Shown here: one piece after another, positions 1 to 10,068 of the stretch
How the letters are laid out: every line of letters begins with the position of its first letter
Position numbering within the stretch: the stretch's first letter is position 1
From: Anaerolineaceae bacterium
Lineage (GTDB): Bacteria > Chloroflexota > Anaerolineae > Anaerolineales > Anaerolineaceae
Direction of reading: 5' to 3'
NCBI GenBank assembly: GCA_002702705.1
Contig: PABH01000045.1
Coordinates: 1 to 64,000, forward strand
Length of the DNA stretch: 64,000 nucleotides
Translations under genes and position numbers: made by a program
Notes under the pieces: generated by a model
What the model was told of the DNA's origin: nothing
Databases searched by the model: none
What the model saw: only the letters and a program-made list of their open reading frames with translations

Positions 1-1010
1 AAATGATTGCAACCACCGTAAATACCCCAATTATCATTGTTAACAAATCCACTGTACCCGTAGGCACAGGCGATTGGGTCCAAGACATTGTATTAAAATG
101 CAGAGAAGGGAATCATTTAGAGTTTAGTGTTGTTTCCAATCCTGAATTTTTACGAGAAGGTTCTGCAATTAATGATTTCATGGATCCGGACCGTGTTGTT
201 CTCGGTTCTGAAAATCAAGAAGCAGCCCAAAAAGTAGCTAAATTGTACGCCCCACTTCGCTGCCCAATCCAAATTACCGATATTCGTACAGCAGAAATGA
301 TTAAGTATGCCTCGAATGCTTTCCTGGCAACTCGAATCTCATTTATTAACGAGATTGCGAATATGTGTGAAGAGCTGGGTGCAGACGTAAAGGAAGTCGC
401 TTTTGGTATGGGTTTGGATAAACGAATTGGTCACTCGTTCTTGGATGCCGGATTAGGATGGGGCGGTTCTTGTTTCCCCAAAGATGTGAAAGCACTTGCC
501 CATATGGCTGTTCTGCACGGCACGCATCCCCAATTATTGCAAGCCGTGATGGAAATTAATCGAAATCAACGTCGTCGTGTCGTCGTTAAACTGCGAAAAG
601 CTTTAGGTGGTCTGAATGACAAAGTGATCGGCGTTTTAGGGCTTTCTTTTAAACCAAATACGGATGATATTCGAGAAGCACCCGCGATTGAAGTGATTCA
701 CTTGCTACAAAATGAAGGTGCGATTATTCAAGCTTATGACCCACAAGCAATGGAAAATGTAAATGAAGAACTTCATCGGGTCAACTTATGCGACAACGCC
801 TATGATGTTGCCAAAAATGCTGATGCGCTCTTATTAGCAACAGAGTGGAACGAATTTAAACAACTTGATTTTGACCGCATTAAAACCTTAATGAATACAC
901 CTGTTATCATGGATAGCCGAAATTTGTGGGACCCTGACCGTTTGACAGAATTAGGGTTCACCTATTTTGCCGTCGGTCGTGCTGCAAAAAATAATAAAAA
1001 CGGACAATAA
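1..1010 (+). CDS. UDP-glucose 6-dehydrogenase, 5' end outside window
   Basis: This enzyme oxidises UDP-glucose to UDP-glucuronate in two NAD+-dependent steps, supplying precursors for polysaccharide. The visible part begins inside the protein, just before the KSTVPVGT stretch at the end of the N-terminal Rossmann domain. The Rossmann GxGxxG start is therefore upstream of the window. The catalytic segment GGSCFPKD is present with its nucleophilic Cys at residue 157 of the visible part. The C-terminal UDP-binding domain ([15 protein letters not shown]) is intact to the stop. The Met at base 3 is internal, not the start. A strong hairpin follows, so the gene ends its transcription unit. A relative such as GDP-mannose dehydrogenase is less likely because DIREAP and the spacing fit the UDP-glucose enzymes. 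Confidence 0.9.
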   Translation, partial: MIATTVNTPIIIVNKSTVPVGTGDWVQDIVLKCREGNHLEFSVVSNPEFLREGSAINDFMDPDRVVLGSENQEAAQKVAKLYAPLRCPIQITDIRTAEMIKYASNAFLATRISFINEIANMCEELGADVKEVAFGMGLDKRIGHSFLDAGLGWGGSCFPKDVKALAHMAVLHGTHPQLLQAVMEINRNQRRRVVVKLRKALGGLNDKVIGVLGLSFKPNTDDIREAPAIEVIHLLQNEGAIIQAYDPQAMENVNEELHRVNLCDNAYDVAKNADALLLATEWNEFKQLDFDRIKTLMNTPVIMDSRNLWDPDRLTELGFTYFAVGRAAKNNKNGQ

Positions 1011-1024
1011 AGAAATCTTATAGA

Positions 1025-1058
1025 AAAACAGCCTGGAAAATGTTATCCAGGCTGTTTT
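1025..1058. terminator. bidirectional terminator between ugd-like gene and uvrA
   Basis: A 13-bp perfect inverted repeat (AAAACAGCCTGGA and its complement) with an 8-base loop, flanked by A and T runs, lies between two convergent genes. It can work for both. Confidence 0.85.
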
Positions 1059-1062
1059 TATT

Positions 1063-3975
1063 TTAATCACTACTCATTACAAGTACTTTCTCCGGATGGT
1101 GCAAAGCAATATATTCTTTTAGGTAGATTCCGGTATACGAATTCGGATTTTCACATACTTCCTCTGGTGTTCCGGTTGCAATCAGCTGACCACCTCGATC
1201 TCCTCCTTCGGGACCGAGATCAATCAGATAATCTGCGACTTTAATGATATCTAAATTATGTTCAATGATCAAAACCGTGTTTCCGGCATCAACCAATCTT
1301 TGTAACACCTCAATCAGTCTATGAACATCTGCTGCATGTAAACCCACGGAAGGTTCATCCAACACATACAGTGTTTTTCCGGTTGATCGTTTTGATAATT
1401 CTTTTGCCAATTTGACACGCTGCGCTTCTCCTCCGGATAATGTGGGCGCAGGCTGGCCAATTTTGATATATCCTAAACCCACATCCATTAAGGTTTCCAA
1501 TCTTTTTGTGATCGACGGAAAAGCATCAAATAATTCCAAACCATTTTCAATGGTCGTATCCAACACATCGGCGATACTATAACCTTTAAATTTGACTTGT
1601 AATGTTTCTCTATTAAACCGTGATCCCTTACATACATCACAAGGCACATATACATCCGGCAAAAATTGCATTTCAATTCGCAGTTGACCTTGGCCCTGGC
1701 AGGCTTCACAACGTCCTCCATGGACATTAAAGGAAAAACGACCTACCTTATAACCACGCATTTTACTTTCTGGCAATTCTGCAAATAGTTTCCGAATGTC
1801 ATCAAACATACCGGTATATGTTCCTGGATTAGATCGGGGGGTACGGCCAATCGGAGACTGATCAATATTGATTACCTTATCCAATTCTTCGATACCATCA
1901 ATACGTTCATGTGCACCTGGTACCGTACGAGCACCCATAATATCGCGTGCCAGCGCATTATATAAAATATCATTCATTAAAGTCGATTTACCTGATCCGG
2001 AAACACCGGTAATACAAACCAATCTCCCTAAGGGAAATTTAACATCGATATTTTTTAAATTATTTTCCCTGGCTCCCACCACGGTTAATGTTTTTCCATT
2101 CCCATTTTTTCTTTTTTCCGGTAAAGGGACCTGTCTTTTTCCTGTCAAATACAAACCCGTTAAAGAGGTTTCAGAGGCTAGGATTTGTTCCAGTGGTCCA
2201 TTTTCAACGACCTCACCACCATGTTCGCCTGCACCAGGACCCAAATCAACGATCCAATCTGCGGTTCGAATGGTATCTTCATCATGTTCAACTACCAAAA
2301 CGGTATTTCCTAAATCGCGTAACCCCTCTAAGGTGTGTAATAATCGTGAATTATCGCGAGGATGTAAACCAATCGATGGTTCATCTAAAACATATAAAAC
2401 ACCCATTAAACGTGAACCAATTTGGGTAGCCAGGCGAATCCGTTGGGCTTCACCACCGGATAATGTAGCAGCAGAACGCTGTAGGGTTAGGTAGTCTAAT
2501 CCAACATCAACCAAAAAACCAAGCCTGGCTTGGATTTCTTTCAGAATTCGGCCAGCAATCATCTGATCACGATTAGAAAGTGGTGTATCTTCACTAGCCA
2601 AATAATTGGTCCATTCCAAGATTTTTAAAACATGCCAATTGGTAATATCCAAAATACTATGTCCGGCTACAGTAACAGCGATCGCTTCTTTATTTAATCG
2701 AGCACCTTTACAACTTGGGCAGGGACGATCTCCCATTAAGGCACCAATCTTATCCCGAATATAGTTAGAGTTTGTTTCTTTAAATCGCCGCTGCAGATTA
2801 TTAATCACACCTTCAAAATTGGCCTGATAACTCACCATCCGGTCATTTTTACCCTTCATCTCAACCGTAAATGATTCATCACCGGTTCCATACAATACCA
2901 AATGTAATTCTTTTTCAGTTAATTCGTTAACTGGTTTATCCAAATTGATACCATATGATTCCGCCATTGATTTTAACATTGCCCAATAATAACCACCCTG
3001 GTCTTTCGGTCCACCCCACTCAGTTGTGACAATTGCGCCATCTTTTAAGGACTTGCGTTTATCCGGAATAAGAATATCGGGATCAATTTCCATTTTTGTC
3101 CCTAATCCCTGGCAATCCGGACAGGCGCCGTGTGGGGTATTAAAGGAAAATGTTCTGGGCTCAATTTCAGGTACAGTAGAGCCATGTTCCGGACAGGCTA
3201 AATGTTCAGAAAAATAATAATCAACAGCAGGCTCAACGGATAAATTTTGAATAGTGACATATCCTTCGCCAACTTTTAATGCGGTTTCAATTGAATCTGT
3301 TAATCGTGATCTCGCTGCAACCTGTTCTTCTTGGGTCTCATGCGCTCGTAATACAAGCCGATCAACGACTGCTTCAATGGTGTGGATTTTGTACCGGTCA
3401 ATTTTAATCTCATCGTCCAGGTTAAAAACCTCTCCATCTACCCGCACACGGGCAAAACCCGCTTTTCGAATTTCTTCAAAAACAGCCTGGTAGGTGCCTT
3501 TTCGTGCACGAACAACTGGAGCTAATATCATCAATCTGGAATCTTCCGGTAATCGTTCCACCGCATCCACAATTTCTTGAGCAGATTGTTTGCTTACCTC
3601 TCTGCCGCATATTGGGCAGTGAGGAACACCGGCTCTGGCAAAAAGAAGACGTAAATAATCATAAACCTCCGTCACAGTACCAACGGTGGACCGTGGATTT
3701 CGTGAGGTAGCCTTTTGATCGATTGACACGGCCGGGGATAAACCTTCGATTGTATCCACATCAGGTTTATCCATCTGACCTAAAAATTGTCGGGCATATG
3801 CTGATAATGATTCAACATATCTTCTTTGCCCTTCTGCAAATATGGTGTCAAATGCCAGTGAACTTTTTCCGGAACCGGATAACCCGGTGATTACAACGAG
3901 TTTATCGCGTGGAATTTCAACAGTGATATTCTTTAAATTATGTGCTCGCGCACCAACCACCCGTATATGATTCAT
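1063..3975 (-). CDS. uvrA: excinuclease ABC subunit A (UvrA)
   Basis: UvrA is the damage-recognition ATPase of nucleotide excision repair and hands damaged DNA to UvrB. The 970-residue protein has normal family length. It shows two ABC ATPase modules with Walker [10 protein letters not shown] (about residue 31) and GVSGSGKST (about 660), and ABC signatures [12 protein letters not shown] and [12 protein letters not shown]. Zinc-binding CPxC/CxxC pairs are present, including CEACQGQGQ and CDVCKGS in the second half. The ATG opens directly on the conserved [16 protein letters not shown] start. It is transcribed alone and diverges from the MFS gene. No LexA-type box was recognised upstream. Confidence 0.98.
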   Translation of the reverse strand: MNHIRVVGARAHNLKNITVEIPRDKLVVITGLSGSGKSSLAFDTIFAEGQRRYVESLSAYARQFLGQMDKPDVDTIEGLSPAVSIDQKATSRNPRSTVGTVTEVYDYLRLLFARAGVPHCPICGREVSKQSAQEIVDAVERLPEDSRLMILAPVVRARKGTYQAVFEEIRKAGFARVRVDGEVFNLDDEIKIDRYKIHTIEAVVDRLVLRAHETQEEQVAARSRLTDSIETALKVGEGYVTIQNLSVEPAVDYYFSEHLACPEHGSTVPEIEPRTFSFNTPHGACPDCQGLGTKMEIDPDILIPDKRKSLKDGAIVTTEWGGPKDQGGYYWAMLKSMAESYGINLDKPVNELTEKELHLVLYGTGDESFTVEMKGKNDRMVSYQANFEGVINNLQRRFKETNSNYIRDKIGALMGDRPCPSCKGARLNKEAIAVTVAGHSILDITNWHVLKILEWTNYLASEDTPLSNRDQMIAGRILKEIQARLGFLVDVGLDYLTLQRSAATLSGGEAQRIRLATQIGSRLMGVLYVLDEPSIGLHPRDNSRLLHTLEGLRDLGNTVLVVEHDEDTIRTADWIVDLGPGAGEHGGEVVENGPLEQILASETSLTGLYLTGKRQVPLPEKRKNGNGKTLTVVGARENNLKNIDVKFPLGRLVCITGVSGSGKSTLMNDILYNALARDIMGARTVPGAHERIDGIEELDKVINIDQSPIGRTPRSNPGTYTGMFDDIRKLFAELPESKMRGYKVGRFSFNVHGGRCEACQGQGQLRIEMQFLPDVYVPCDVCKGSRFNRETLQVKFKGYSIADVLDTTIENGLELFDAFPSITKRLETLMDVGLGYIKIGQPAPTLSGGEAQRVKLAKELSKRSTGKTLYVLDEPSVGLHAADVHRLIEVLQRLVDAGNTVLIIEHNLDIIKVADYLIDLGPEGGDRGGQLIATGTPEEVCENPNSYTGIYLKEYIALHHPEKVLVMSSD

Positions 3976-4014
3976 AATACCTTACCTTAACTGTTACTAT
4001 AATCTCAACAAATA

Positions 4015-4023
4015 ATTATAGCA
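4015..4023 (-). promoter_or_regulatory. extended -10 promoter for uvrA
   Basis: On the minus strand TGCTATAAT (extended -10) lies about 40 bases before the uvrA ATG. A matching -35 is not obvious at 17 bp. The rest of the 214-bp gap is AT-rich with no other feature seen. Confidence 0.45.
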
Positions 4024-4189
4024 CAAATGTTTTATAATTTCTATTTTTATCGTACCCCCAATTATAACAAGCCTATACCTCATCTAAGTTATTTTGCAAA
4101 ACCTGGATAAATTTAATCAAATCATAACATTGTATTATTTGATACCATGTATAATTTTATTCATACTCCACAACCGATAGGAATCCCAT

Positions 4190-5494
4190 ATGAAAACAAA
4201 CGAACATAAACGCGCAATCACTGCCTGGACCATGTACGACTGGGCAAACTCTGCATTTGCCACTACCATTATGGCAGCCGTTTTACCGGTATATTATTCT
4301 TCCGTTGCATCGGAGGGATTAGCAGCAAGTAAAGCAACCGCCAATTGGGCTTTTACAACCACCATCGCTCTAATTATTGTGGCCGTTATGGGTCCAATTT
4401 TAGGAGCAATGGCAGATTTTAGTGGAGCCAAAAAAAAATACCTGACCATTTTTGTTATCGCAGGTGTAACCGGCACAGCCTTATTATATTTTGTTCGGGC
4501 TGGTGATTGGTTAATGGCTTCTTTATTCTTTATCATTGGTTCAATTGGATTTTCTGGTGCAAATGTATTTTATGATTCCTTACTTCCTCACGTAGCACAT
4601 GACGATGAAATCGATCAGGTATCTTCAAGAGGTTATGCGATGGGATATGCAGGTGGTGGTATTTTATTAGCAATTAACCTCGCTATGATCATGCTCTCTC
4701 CTGACAATCTAACGGAAATTATGACGCGATTATCTTTCTTATCCGTGGCATTATGGTGGCTGGTCTTTACCATTCCATTATGGAAGTGGGTGAAAGAACC
4801 AACAAGACGAATTTTAGCCAGTGAAGCTGGTTTTAATCCACTAAAAGCCAGTTTATCCCGCTTGAGCTCAACCTTTAAAGAAATCCGAAAATACAAAGAA
4901 TTATCAAAGTTTATTGTATCGTTTTGGTTATATAACAATGGCATTGGCACCATCATTGTGATGGCAACCATTTATGGTACTGAATTAGGTTTTTCTGCGA
5001 CTACTACGATTGGTACATTATTAATGGTTCAATTTGTTGCGGTCCCATTTGCATTTTTATTTGGTTGGTTGGCAAAAAAAATCGGCACCAAAACCGCAAT
5101 ATTTGTTTGTTTGGGAATTTATACTTTAATTGCAATTGCTGGTTACTTTTTGTACAGCGAAATCCATTTTTGGATTTTAGGGTTTATGGTGGCAACCGTT
5201 CAAGGCGGTAGTCAAGCGCTTAGTCGTTCCTTATGTGGACGGATGATGCCCCGTTCCAAATCAGCGGAATTTTTCAGTTTCTTCAGTGTTAGTGAAAAAA
5301 TCGCCGGCACGGTGGGTCCTTTGGTATTTGGACTGGTCAGCACCTTTATGGGCGGTAGTCGATTATCCATTGTTTCATTAATCATTTTCTTTGCCTTGGG
5401 TGGCATTTTATTATTGAATGTAAACGTAAAAGAAGGCATTCGTGTCGCCGATGAGGAAGAAAAAGATATTCTCTCTGCTGCGTTTACAATGTAA
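4190..5494 (+). CDS. MFS transporter, UMF1/Atg22-like family
   Basis: This is an integral membrane transporter of 434 residues with about 12 hydrophobic segments. The N-terminus AITAWTMYDWANSAFATT is the hallmark of the UMF1 (vacuole effluxer Atg22-like) branch of the major facilitator superfamily. Conserved Gly/Asp loop motifs such as GAMADFSGAKKKY follow helix 2. The substrate is unknown in bacteria, and yeast Atg22 exports amino acids from the vacuole. The gene stands alone, diverges from uvrA and is closed by a strong terminator. The start ATG is the first in frame before the conserved N-terminus. Confidence 0.85.
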   Translation: MKTNEHKRAITAWTMYDWANSAFATTIMAAVLPVYYSSVASEGLAASKATANWAFTTTIALIIVAVMGPILGAMADFSGAKKKYLTIFVIAGVTGTALLYFVRAGDWLMASLFFIIGSIGFSGANVFYDSLLPHVAHDDEIDQVSSRGYAMGYAGGGILLAINLAMIMLSPDNLTEIMTRLSFLSVALWWLVFTIPLWKWVKEPTRRILASEAGFNPLKASLSRLSSTFKEIRKYKELSKFIVSFWLYNNGIGTIIVMATIYGTELGFSATTTIGTLLMVQFVAVPFAFLFGWLAKKIGTKTAIFVCLGIYTLIAIAGYFLYSEIHFWILGFMVATVQGGSQALSRSLCGRMMPRSKSAEFFSFFSVSEKIAGTVGPLVFGLVSTFMGGSRLSIVSLIIFFALGGILLLNVNVKEGIRVADEEEKDILSAAFTM

Positions 5495-5532
5495 AAAATA
5501 TTCTTGAATAATTTATAATCCCCTTTAAAAAG

Positions 5533-5576
5533 AACACCTCATGTGAAAGAATATAAAACACATGAGGTGTTTTTTA
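5533..5576. terminator. bidirectional terminator
   Basis: A 13-bp perfect stem (AACACCTCATGTG / CACATGAGGTGTT) is followed by a T run, between the convergent MFS and epimerase genes. Confidence 0.85.
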
Positions 5577-5577
5577 T

Positions 5578-5982
5578 TTATATAATTTGATATAACTCTA
5601 CCAACACCCCGTTGGTACTTTTCGGGTGTATAAAAGCCATTTTCCTGCCGGGTAATTCCAATGCGGTTTCGTTAATCAATCGCACATTTTTTGCTTTTAA
5701 TTCAGACAACATTTCATCAATATCATCTACTTCAAAACATAAATGATGCATACCGCCACCATTTTTTTCAATAAACTTAGCTACTCCCGTATCTGCACTG
5801 GTTGGGTTAACTAGCTCAACCTCGCTGTCTCCAACAGGCATAAAAACCACTTTTGATTTTTGACTGGGGACATCTTCGATATGATCTACTTTTAAACCAA
5901 GGGCGTCTCGCCAAAAACCCAACGACGAATCAATATCACTGACAGCAATTGCAATGTGATTAATTTTTTTAATATGAGCCAT
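5578..5982 (-). CDS. mce: methylmalonyl-CoA epimerase
   Basis: This enzyme interconverts the (S) and (R) forms of methylmalonyl-CoA, linking propionyl-CoA carboxylation and the B12-dependent mutase. The 134-residue protein is a vicinal-oxygen-chelate (glyoxalase/bleomycin) fold. Metal-ligand candidates are visible in INHIAIAV (His near residue 8), MHHLCFEV and the C-terminal VELYQ. The start is set at MAHIKKINH because GGAGGA lies five bases ahead. A longer reading frame extends upstream into the mutase gene but lacks a ribosome site. The gene lies 13 bp after the mutase and is clearly co-transcribed with it. Confidence 0.93.
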   Translation of the reverse strand: MAHIKKINHIAIAVSDIDSSLGFWRDALGLKVDHIEDVPSQKSKVVFMPVGDSEVELVNPTSADTGVAKFIEKNGGGMHHLCFEVDDIDEMLSELKAKNVRLINETALELPGRKMAFIHPKSTNGVLVELYQII

Positions 5983-5995
5983 TATTCCTCCAATA

Positions 5996-7645
5996 TTAAA
6001 TCCAGGCTGGGGGCTGATATTCACCCCACACCTGACGTAAAACGCCATTAATTTCACCTAAGGTAATATCGTTTTCGACACATTCAATAAATAAAGGCAT
6101 TAAGTTATTTTCGGATTTGGCAGATTGTTCTAGCCGAGTTAATAATTCACTAACCTTACCAGCATCACGCCTTGCCCGTAATTTGGTTAATCGTTCAACC
6201 TGATTTTTCTCGATAGCCGGATCAACCGTTAATCGTTCCAATTCCATTTTCTCGTCCACTTCAAATGCATTAACACCAACGACGATATTTTCTTTATTTT
6301 CAATCGCTTGCTGGAATCTGTAGGCTGCGTCTTGAATTTCATTCTGCAAATAACCGTTTTCAATCGCTTTTAAAGCCCCGCCCAGGTCATCAATCTTCTG
6401 AATATATTCCATCGCCTGCCGTTCAATTTCATCGGTTAGCTGCTCAATCACATATGAACCGGCAAACGGATCAATCGTATCTGCTACACCGGATTCATAT
6501 CCAATGATCTGTTGAGTCCGTAAAGCGACTCGTACCGACTTTTCGGTGGGAAGCCATAATGCTTCATCCATACTGTTGGTGTGTAAGGATTGAGTTCCAC
6601 CCATAACCGCTGCCAACGCCTGAATCGTTACCCGCACAACATTGGTCTCCGGCTGCTGGGCTGTAAGTGTGGAGCCGCCAGTCTGAGTATGAAAACGCAA
6701 CATCCATGAGCGGGGATCCTTCGCTTGGAACCTTTCTTTCATTATTCTTGCCCACAAGCGCCGAGCTGCTCTAAATTTGGCAACTTCTTCCAAAAAATTA
6801 TTATGTGCTGCAAAAAAGAAAGAGAGTTGATTCGCAAATTCGTCCACTTCGAGTCCGGATTGGATAGCTGCATTAACATAAGCAATTGCATCGGCTAAAG
6901 TAAATGCTACTTCTTGAACGGCAGTAGATCCGGCTTCCCGGATGTGATAACCCGAAATGCTAATCGTATTCCAACGGGGAATGTTTTCTTTGCAAAACTT
7001 AAACGTATCCGTAATTAAACGCATGGAAGGGAGAGGTGGATATATGTAAGTTCCCCTCGCCACAAATTCTTTTAAGATATCATTTTGTATGGTGCCACGC
7101 AATTTTTTCGGATCAACACCCTGGCGTTTGGCAACCGCGATATACATTGCTAATAAAACAGAAGCAGGGGCATTGATGGTCATACTGGTTGATACCCGTT
7201 CCAATGGAATATCACGAAATAGGGTTTCCATATCATCCAAAGAAGAAATAGAAACACCGACTTTGCCTACCTCGCCCGTCGCCATTGGATCATCTGCGTC
7301 ATATCCAATTTGGGTGGGTAAATCAAAAGCGACTGATAAACCAGTCTGGCCCTGTGCTAATAAATAGCGATACCTGGCATTTGATTCTTCCGCTGTTGCA
7401 AATCCGGCATACTGCCGCATCGTCCAAAAACGACCTCGGTACATGGTTGGCTGCACACCACGGGTGTATGGATATTCACCGGGGAAACCGAGTTTTTCCA
7501 TATAATCAAATTCTTGTGGAATAGCCACGTTAGGTAAGGGTATATGTGAAGGGGTTAAAAATTCCTGTTTCCGTTCTGGATATTTATTGGTTAATGGATG
7601 CAGGGTATTTTCTTCCCATCGATTCTTTTGTTCATTTAAATCCAT
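5996..7645 (-). CDS. methylmalonyl-CoA mutase, catalytic (large) subunit
   Basis: This subunit provides the (beta/alpha)8 barrel that, with adenosylcobalamin, rearranges methylmalonyl-CoA to succinyl-CoA. It has 549 residues and family motifs such as [27 protein letters not shown] and [14 protein letters not shown]. There is no C-terminal cobalamin-binding domain (no DxHxxG), so it belongs to the split type that needs a separate small B12 subunit, which is not in this window. The start ATG has AGAGG eight bases upstream. It forms a two-gene unit with the epimerase, which argues for the methylmalonyl rather than the isobutyryl reaction, although related mutases share the fold. Confidence 0.92.
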   Translation of the reverse strand: MDLNEQKNRWEENTLHPLTNKYPERKQEFLTPSHIPLPNVAIPQEFDYMEKLGFPGEYPYTRGVQPTMYRGRFWTMRQYAGFATAEESNARYRYLLAQGQTGLSVAFDLPTQIGYDADDPMATGEVGKVGVSISSLDDMETLFRDIPLERVSTSMTINAPASVLLAMYIAVAKRQGVDPKKLRGTIQNDILKEFVARGTYIYPPLPSMRLITDTFKFCKENIPRWNTISISGYHIREAGSTAVQEVAFTLADAIAYVNAAIQSGLEVDEFANQLSFFFAAHNNFLEEVAKFRAARRLWARIMKERFQAKDPRSWMLRFHTQTGGSTLTAQQPETNVVRVTIQALAAVMGGTQSLHTNSMDEALWLPTEKSVRVALRTQQIIGYESGVADTIDPFAGSYVIEQLTDEIERQAMEYIQKIDDLGGALKAIENGYLQNEIQDAAYRFQQAIENKENIVVGVNAFEVDEKMELERLTVDPAIEKNQVERLTKLRARRDAGKVSELLTRLEQSAKSENNLMPLFIECVENDITLGEINGVLRQVWGEYQPPAWI

Positions 7646-7768
7646 AAATTCCTCTGTACTTTTTCGGATTAGGTCCAGTATACTAATTACACAATAATTT
7701 GTTCAGTGATTTATTATATGGTATCTTTCGACATATATCCTGATTTAGTGAGGAGTTAAACCACATCT

Positions 7769-8980
7769 ATGACCACATTTTTGCAGTTGGCCATTGTACT
7801 AGCCATCTTGTTGTTTTCCGCGAAAGCTGCCGGATATCTGACAACAAAAATCGGACAGCCCTCCGTTTTGGGTGAATTATTGGTAGGGGTGATTCTTGGA
7901 CCATCCTTAATTAATATCATTCACCTTCCATTTATAACAAGTCATGAAATCGGTTCTGTTGTTAAAGAACTAGGTGAAATTGGGGTATTGTTATTAATGT
8001 TTTTGGCAGGGTTAGAACTGCACCTCAATGAATTGGCACAAAACAAAAAAGCTTCCGCTTTGGGTGGTGTTTTTGGAGTGGCTTTGCCAATCTTGTTCGG
8101 ATTTTTAATTGGCACTTTTTATGATTACGGTATCGAACAATCTATGTTTTTAGGGCTGACACTCGGCGCAACGAGTGTGAGTATCAGTGCCCAAACATTG
8201 ATTGAATTAAAAGCTTTAAGAAGCCGAGTTGGCCTTGGTTTATTAGGCGCTGCAGTAATCGATGACATGTTGGTTATTTTGGTTCTATCCACATTCTTAG
8301 CCTTGCAAAGTGGAGGCAATGCCCTGCAAATTGTTGTTGTCTTCATAAAAATGATTGCCTTTTTGGCTGGTTCGGTTGCTTTTGGTCTCTGGATTCTCCC
8401 TCGCATATCGAGATATGTTTCCCGCCTCCCCATCAGTCAGGGACTGGTCACTTTAGCATTGATCATTATGTTGGTTTATGGCGTTTCTGCTGAACTATTT
8501 GGCGGAATGGCTGCCATAACAGGTGCTTTTATTGCAGGCCTCATGTTCTCCCGCACAAGAGAAAAAGTTGAGATAGAACGCGGTCTGCGTGCTGTAGCCT
8601 ATAGTTTTTTTGTGCCAATCTTTTTTGTCAATATTGGCTTAAGTGTAAATATCAGGGATCTGGATATTAGTGCATTGGTCATTATGCTCGTTATTTCAGT
8701 TGCAGCCATCCTAGGAAAATTGATTGGTTCAGGTCTAGGGGCAAAATTGGGAGATTTTACCTGGCGAGAATCCATCCAATTAGGAATCGGGATGATCAGC
8801 CGTGGTGAGGTTGGACTGATTGTTGCTGCTGTCGGTCTAGAAGCAGGTTTGATCAGCCCTAATTTATTTTCAGCCATAATCGGGATGGTGTTAATTACAA
8901 CGCTGGTAACCCCGCCCATGCTGCGGGCATCATTTGCGAAACCAGTAACACCCCATCAACCACCTGCAAATATTGCATAA
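7769..8980 (+). CDS. cation:proton antiporter (CPA2, KefB/NapA-like)
   Basis: This is a membrane antiporter for Na+ or K+ against H+. The 403 residues give about 12-13 hydrophobic helices. Family segments include GQPSVLGELLVGVILGPS near residue 30, LLLMFLAGLELHL, AAVIDDMLVILVLS (the ion-binding Asp-Asp pair) and a late GMISRGEVGLI. There is no C-terminal TrkA-N/RCK domain, so gating is not built in. It sits 23 bp upstream of a PII-like gene in the same direction, which suggests the small protein regulates it. GAGGAG lies a rather long 13 bases before the ATG. Confidence 0.92.
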   Translation: MTTFLQLAIVLAILLFSAKAAGYLTTKIGQPSVLGELLVGVILGPSLINIIHLPFITSHEIGSVVKELGEIGVLLLMFLAGLELHLNELAQNKKASALGGVFGVALPILFGFLIGTFYDYGIEQSMFLGLTLGATSVSISAQTLIELKALRSRVGLGLLGAAVIDDMLVILVLSTFLALQSGGNALQIVVVFIKMIAFLAGSVAFGLWILPRISRYVSRLPISQGLVTLALIIMLVYGVSAELFGGMAAITGAFIAGLMFSRTREKVEIERGLRAVAYSFFVPIFFVNIGLSVNIRDLDISALVIMLVISVAAILGKLIGSGLGAKLGDFTWRESIQLGIGMISRGEVGLIVAAVGLEAGLISPNLFSAIIGMVLITTLVTPPMLRASFAKPVTPHQPPANIA

Positions 8981-9003
8981 CAAAATTTTAACTTGGAGAC
9001 ACC

Positions 9004-9366
9004 ATGAAATACTTCGTTTTATTTGTCCTGAATGATACAAGTAAATGTGATGAATTGTTAGATAGTTGGGAAAGAGCCGGTGTAAAAGGAATAACCATTT
9101 TAGCCAGCACTGGTTTAGGACGAATTCGTCAAAAAATCGCCCTCCGGGATGATTTCCCAATCTTCCCAAGCTTAAGTGACATTATGGAACATACGGAAAC
9201 TTTAAGCCGGACATTTTTTACTATTGTGGAAGGCGATGAAATGGTCGAAACAATTCATAAAAATACGGAAACCGTTGTTGGCAACCTTAATTTGCCCAAT
9301 ACGGGTATTTTATTCGCCTTACCTGTCGCAAAAGCGTATGGATTAAACAAAATCAATTCGGACTGA
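9004..9366 (+). CDS. PII-like regulatory protein
   Basis: This small soluble protein of 120 residues appears related to the PII/GlnB fold, a trimeric ferredoxin-like sensor of nucleotides and metabolites. The N-terminal beta strand (MKYFVLFVLND), a helix, then AGVKGITILASTGLGR resemble the GlnB core. The C-terminal NTGILFALPVAKAYGL resembles the strand that ends GlnB. The classical uridylylated Tyr of the T-loop is not seen, and the middle is divergent. Assignment is by pattern only. The adjacent antiporter, 23 bp upstream, is the likely partner, as with other PII-like proteins coded beside transporters. GGAG precedes the ATG. The stop overlaps the start of the rplI promoter. Confidence 0.6.
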   Translation: MKYFVLFVLNDTSKCDELLDSWERAGVKGITILASTGLGRIRQKIALRDDFPIFPSLSDIMEHTETLSRTFFTIVEGDEMVETIHKNTETVVGNLNLPNTGILFALPVAKAYGLNKINSD

Positions 9367-9395
9367 TTGACACAGACCTTATGGTTTGGTAAAAT
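9367..9395 (+). promoter_or_regulatory. sigma-70 type promoter for rplI
   Basis: TTGACA (9367-9372) and TAAAAT (9390-9395) are separated by exactly 17 bp. The box begins on the base after the preceding stop codon and lies 60 bp before the rplI ATG. A short GAACG/CGTTC hairpin follows in the leader. Confidence 0.75.
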
Positions 9396-9455
9396 CCAGC
9401 CGATGTGAACGTAGTACCCTTCGTTCTAAAACCTATTTGAAAGGGCTTGTTAAAA

Positions 9456-9995
9456 ATGAAAGTTTTACTCTTAAAAGACGTCTATAAATTAGGACGCGCC
9501 GGTGATGTTAAAAAAGTTGCAAATGGATATGGCAGAAATTTCCTTATCCCGCAAGGTTTAGCTACATTGGCAACCCCTGGATCATTAAAACAAATTGAAA
9601 TGATCCAAAAACGTGCTGCTGAACAACGTGCCATATTAAACAACGAAATGAGCGGTGTTGCAGAAAAATTAGCACAATTAACGGTTACATTCGCCAGCAA
9701 AGCAGGCGAAACAGGGAAATTGTATGGTTCCATTACAACCCAGATGATTGCAGATGCGATTAATGAAAAATTGGGTTTGAATATTGACCGCCGCGATGTC
9801 GAAACCCAGCCAATCCGTTTATTGGGCGAACACAAAGCACTGGTTCGCTTAACTGTGGATCTCGTCCCTGAAATCAAAATTTTAGTCCATCGCGAAGGCG
9901 AAGCTGTATCAAGCCTTTATGAAGCTGTAACTGAAGTTCCTGTTGTGGAAGAAGTTGTAGTCGATGAAGAAGCTGAAGTTGCTTCTGAAGAATAA
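9456..9995 (+). CDS. rplI: 50S ribosomal protein L9
   Basis: This is a structural protein of the large ribosomal subunit that helps maintain reading frame. It has 179 residues. The N-terminal MKVLLLKDVYKLGRAGDVKKVANGYGRNFLIP is the diagnostic L9 motif, followed by the long connecting helix and the C-terminal rRNA-binding domain (GKLYGSITTQMIADAI). The last 25 residues are an acidic Val/Glu tail beyond the usual end. The start is placed at MKVLLL with GAAAGGG upstream, rather than at an in-frame TTG three codons earlier. It has its own promoter and terminator and is not linked here to rpsF, ssb or rpsR. Confidence 0.97.
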   Translation: MKVLLLKDVYKLGRAGDVKKVANGYGRNFLIPQGLATLATPGSLKQIEMIQKRAAEQRAILNNEMSGVAEKLAQLTVTFASKAGETGKLYGSITTQMIADAINEKLGLNIDRRDVETQPIRLLGEHKALVRLTVDLVPEIKILVHREGEAVSSLYEAVTEVPVVEEVVVDEEAEVASEE

Positions 9996-10014
9996 TTCTT
10001 AATTCGCGAAAAGT

Positions 10015-10053
10015 AAACAGGCCGTCTTTGTGTAAAAAGACGGCCTGTTTTTT
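10015..10053. terminator. bidirectional terminator after rplI
   Basis: A 15-bp perfect stem (AAACAGGCCGTCTTT and complement) with a six-base loop is followed by T residues. It lies between rplI and the convergent carbonic anhydrase gene. Confidence 0.88.
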
Positions 10054-10068
10054 ATTAAGTGTTAGAAA

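Noticed and set aside
1868-2494. Long open frame antisense to uvrA
   Set aside because: It is the reverse of a strongly conserved gene, has low-complexity composition and no ribosome site or recognisable domain.
6564-6755. Alternate-frame open stretch in the mutase gene
   Set aside because: Same-strand shadow of a highly conserved coding sequence without a start signal.
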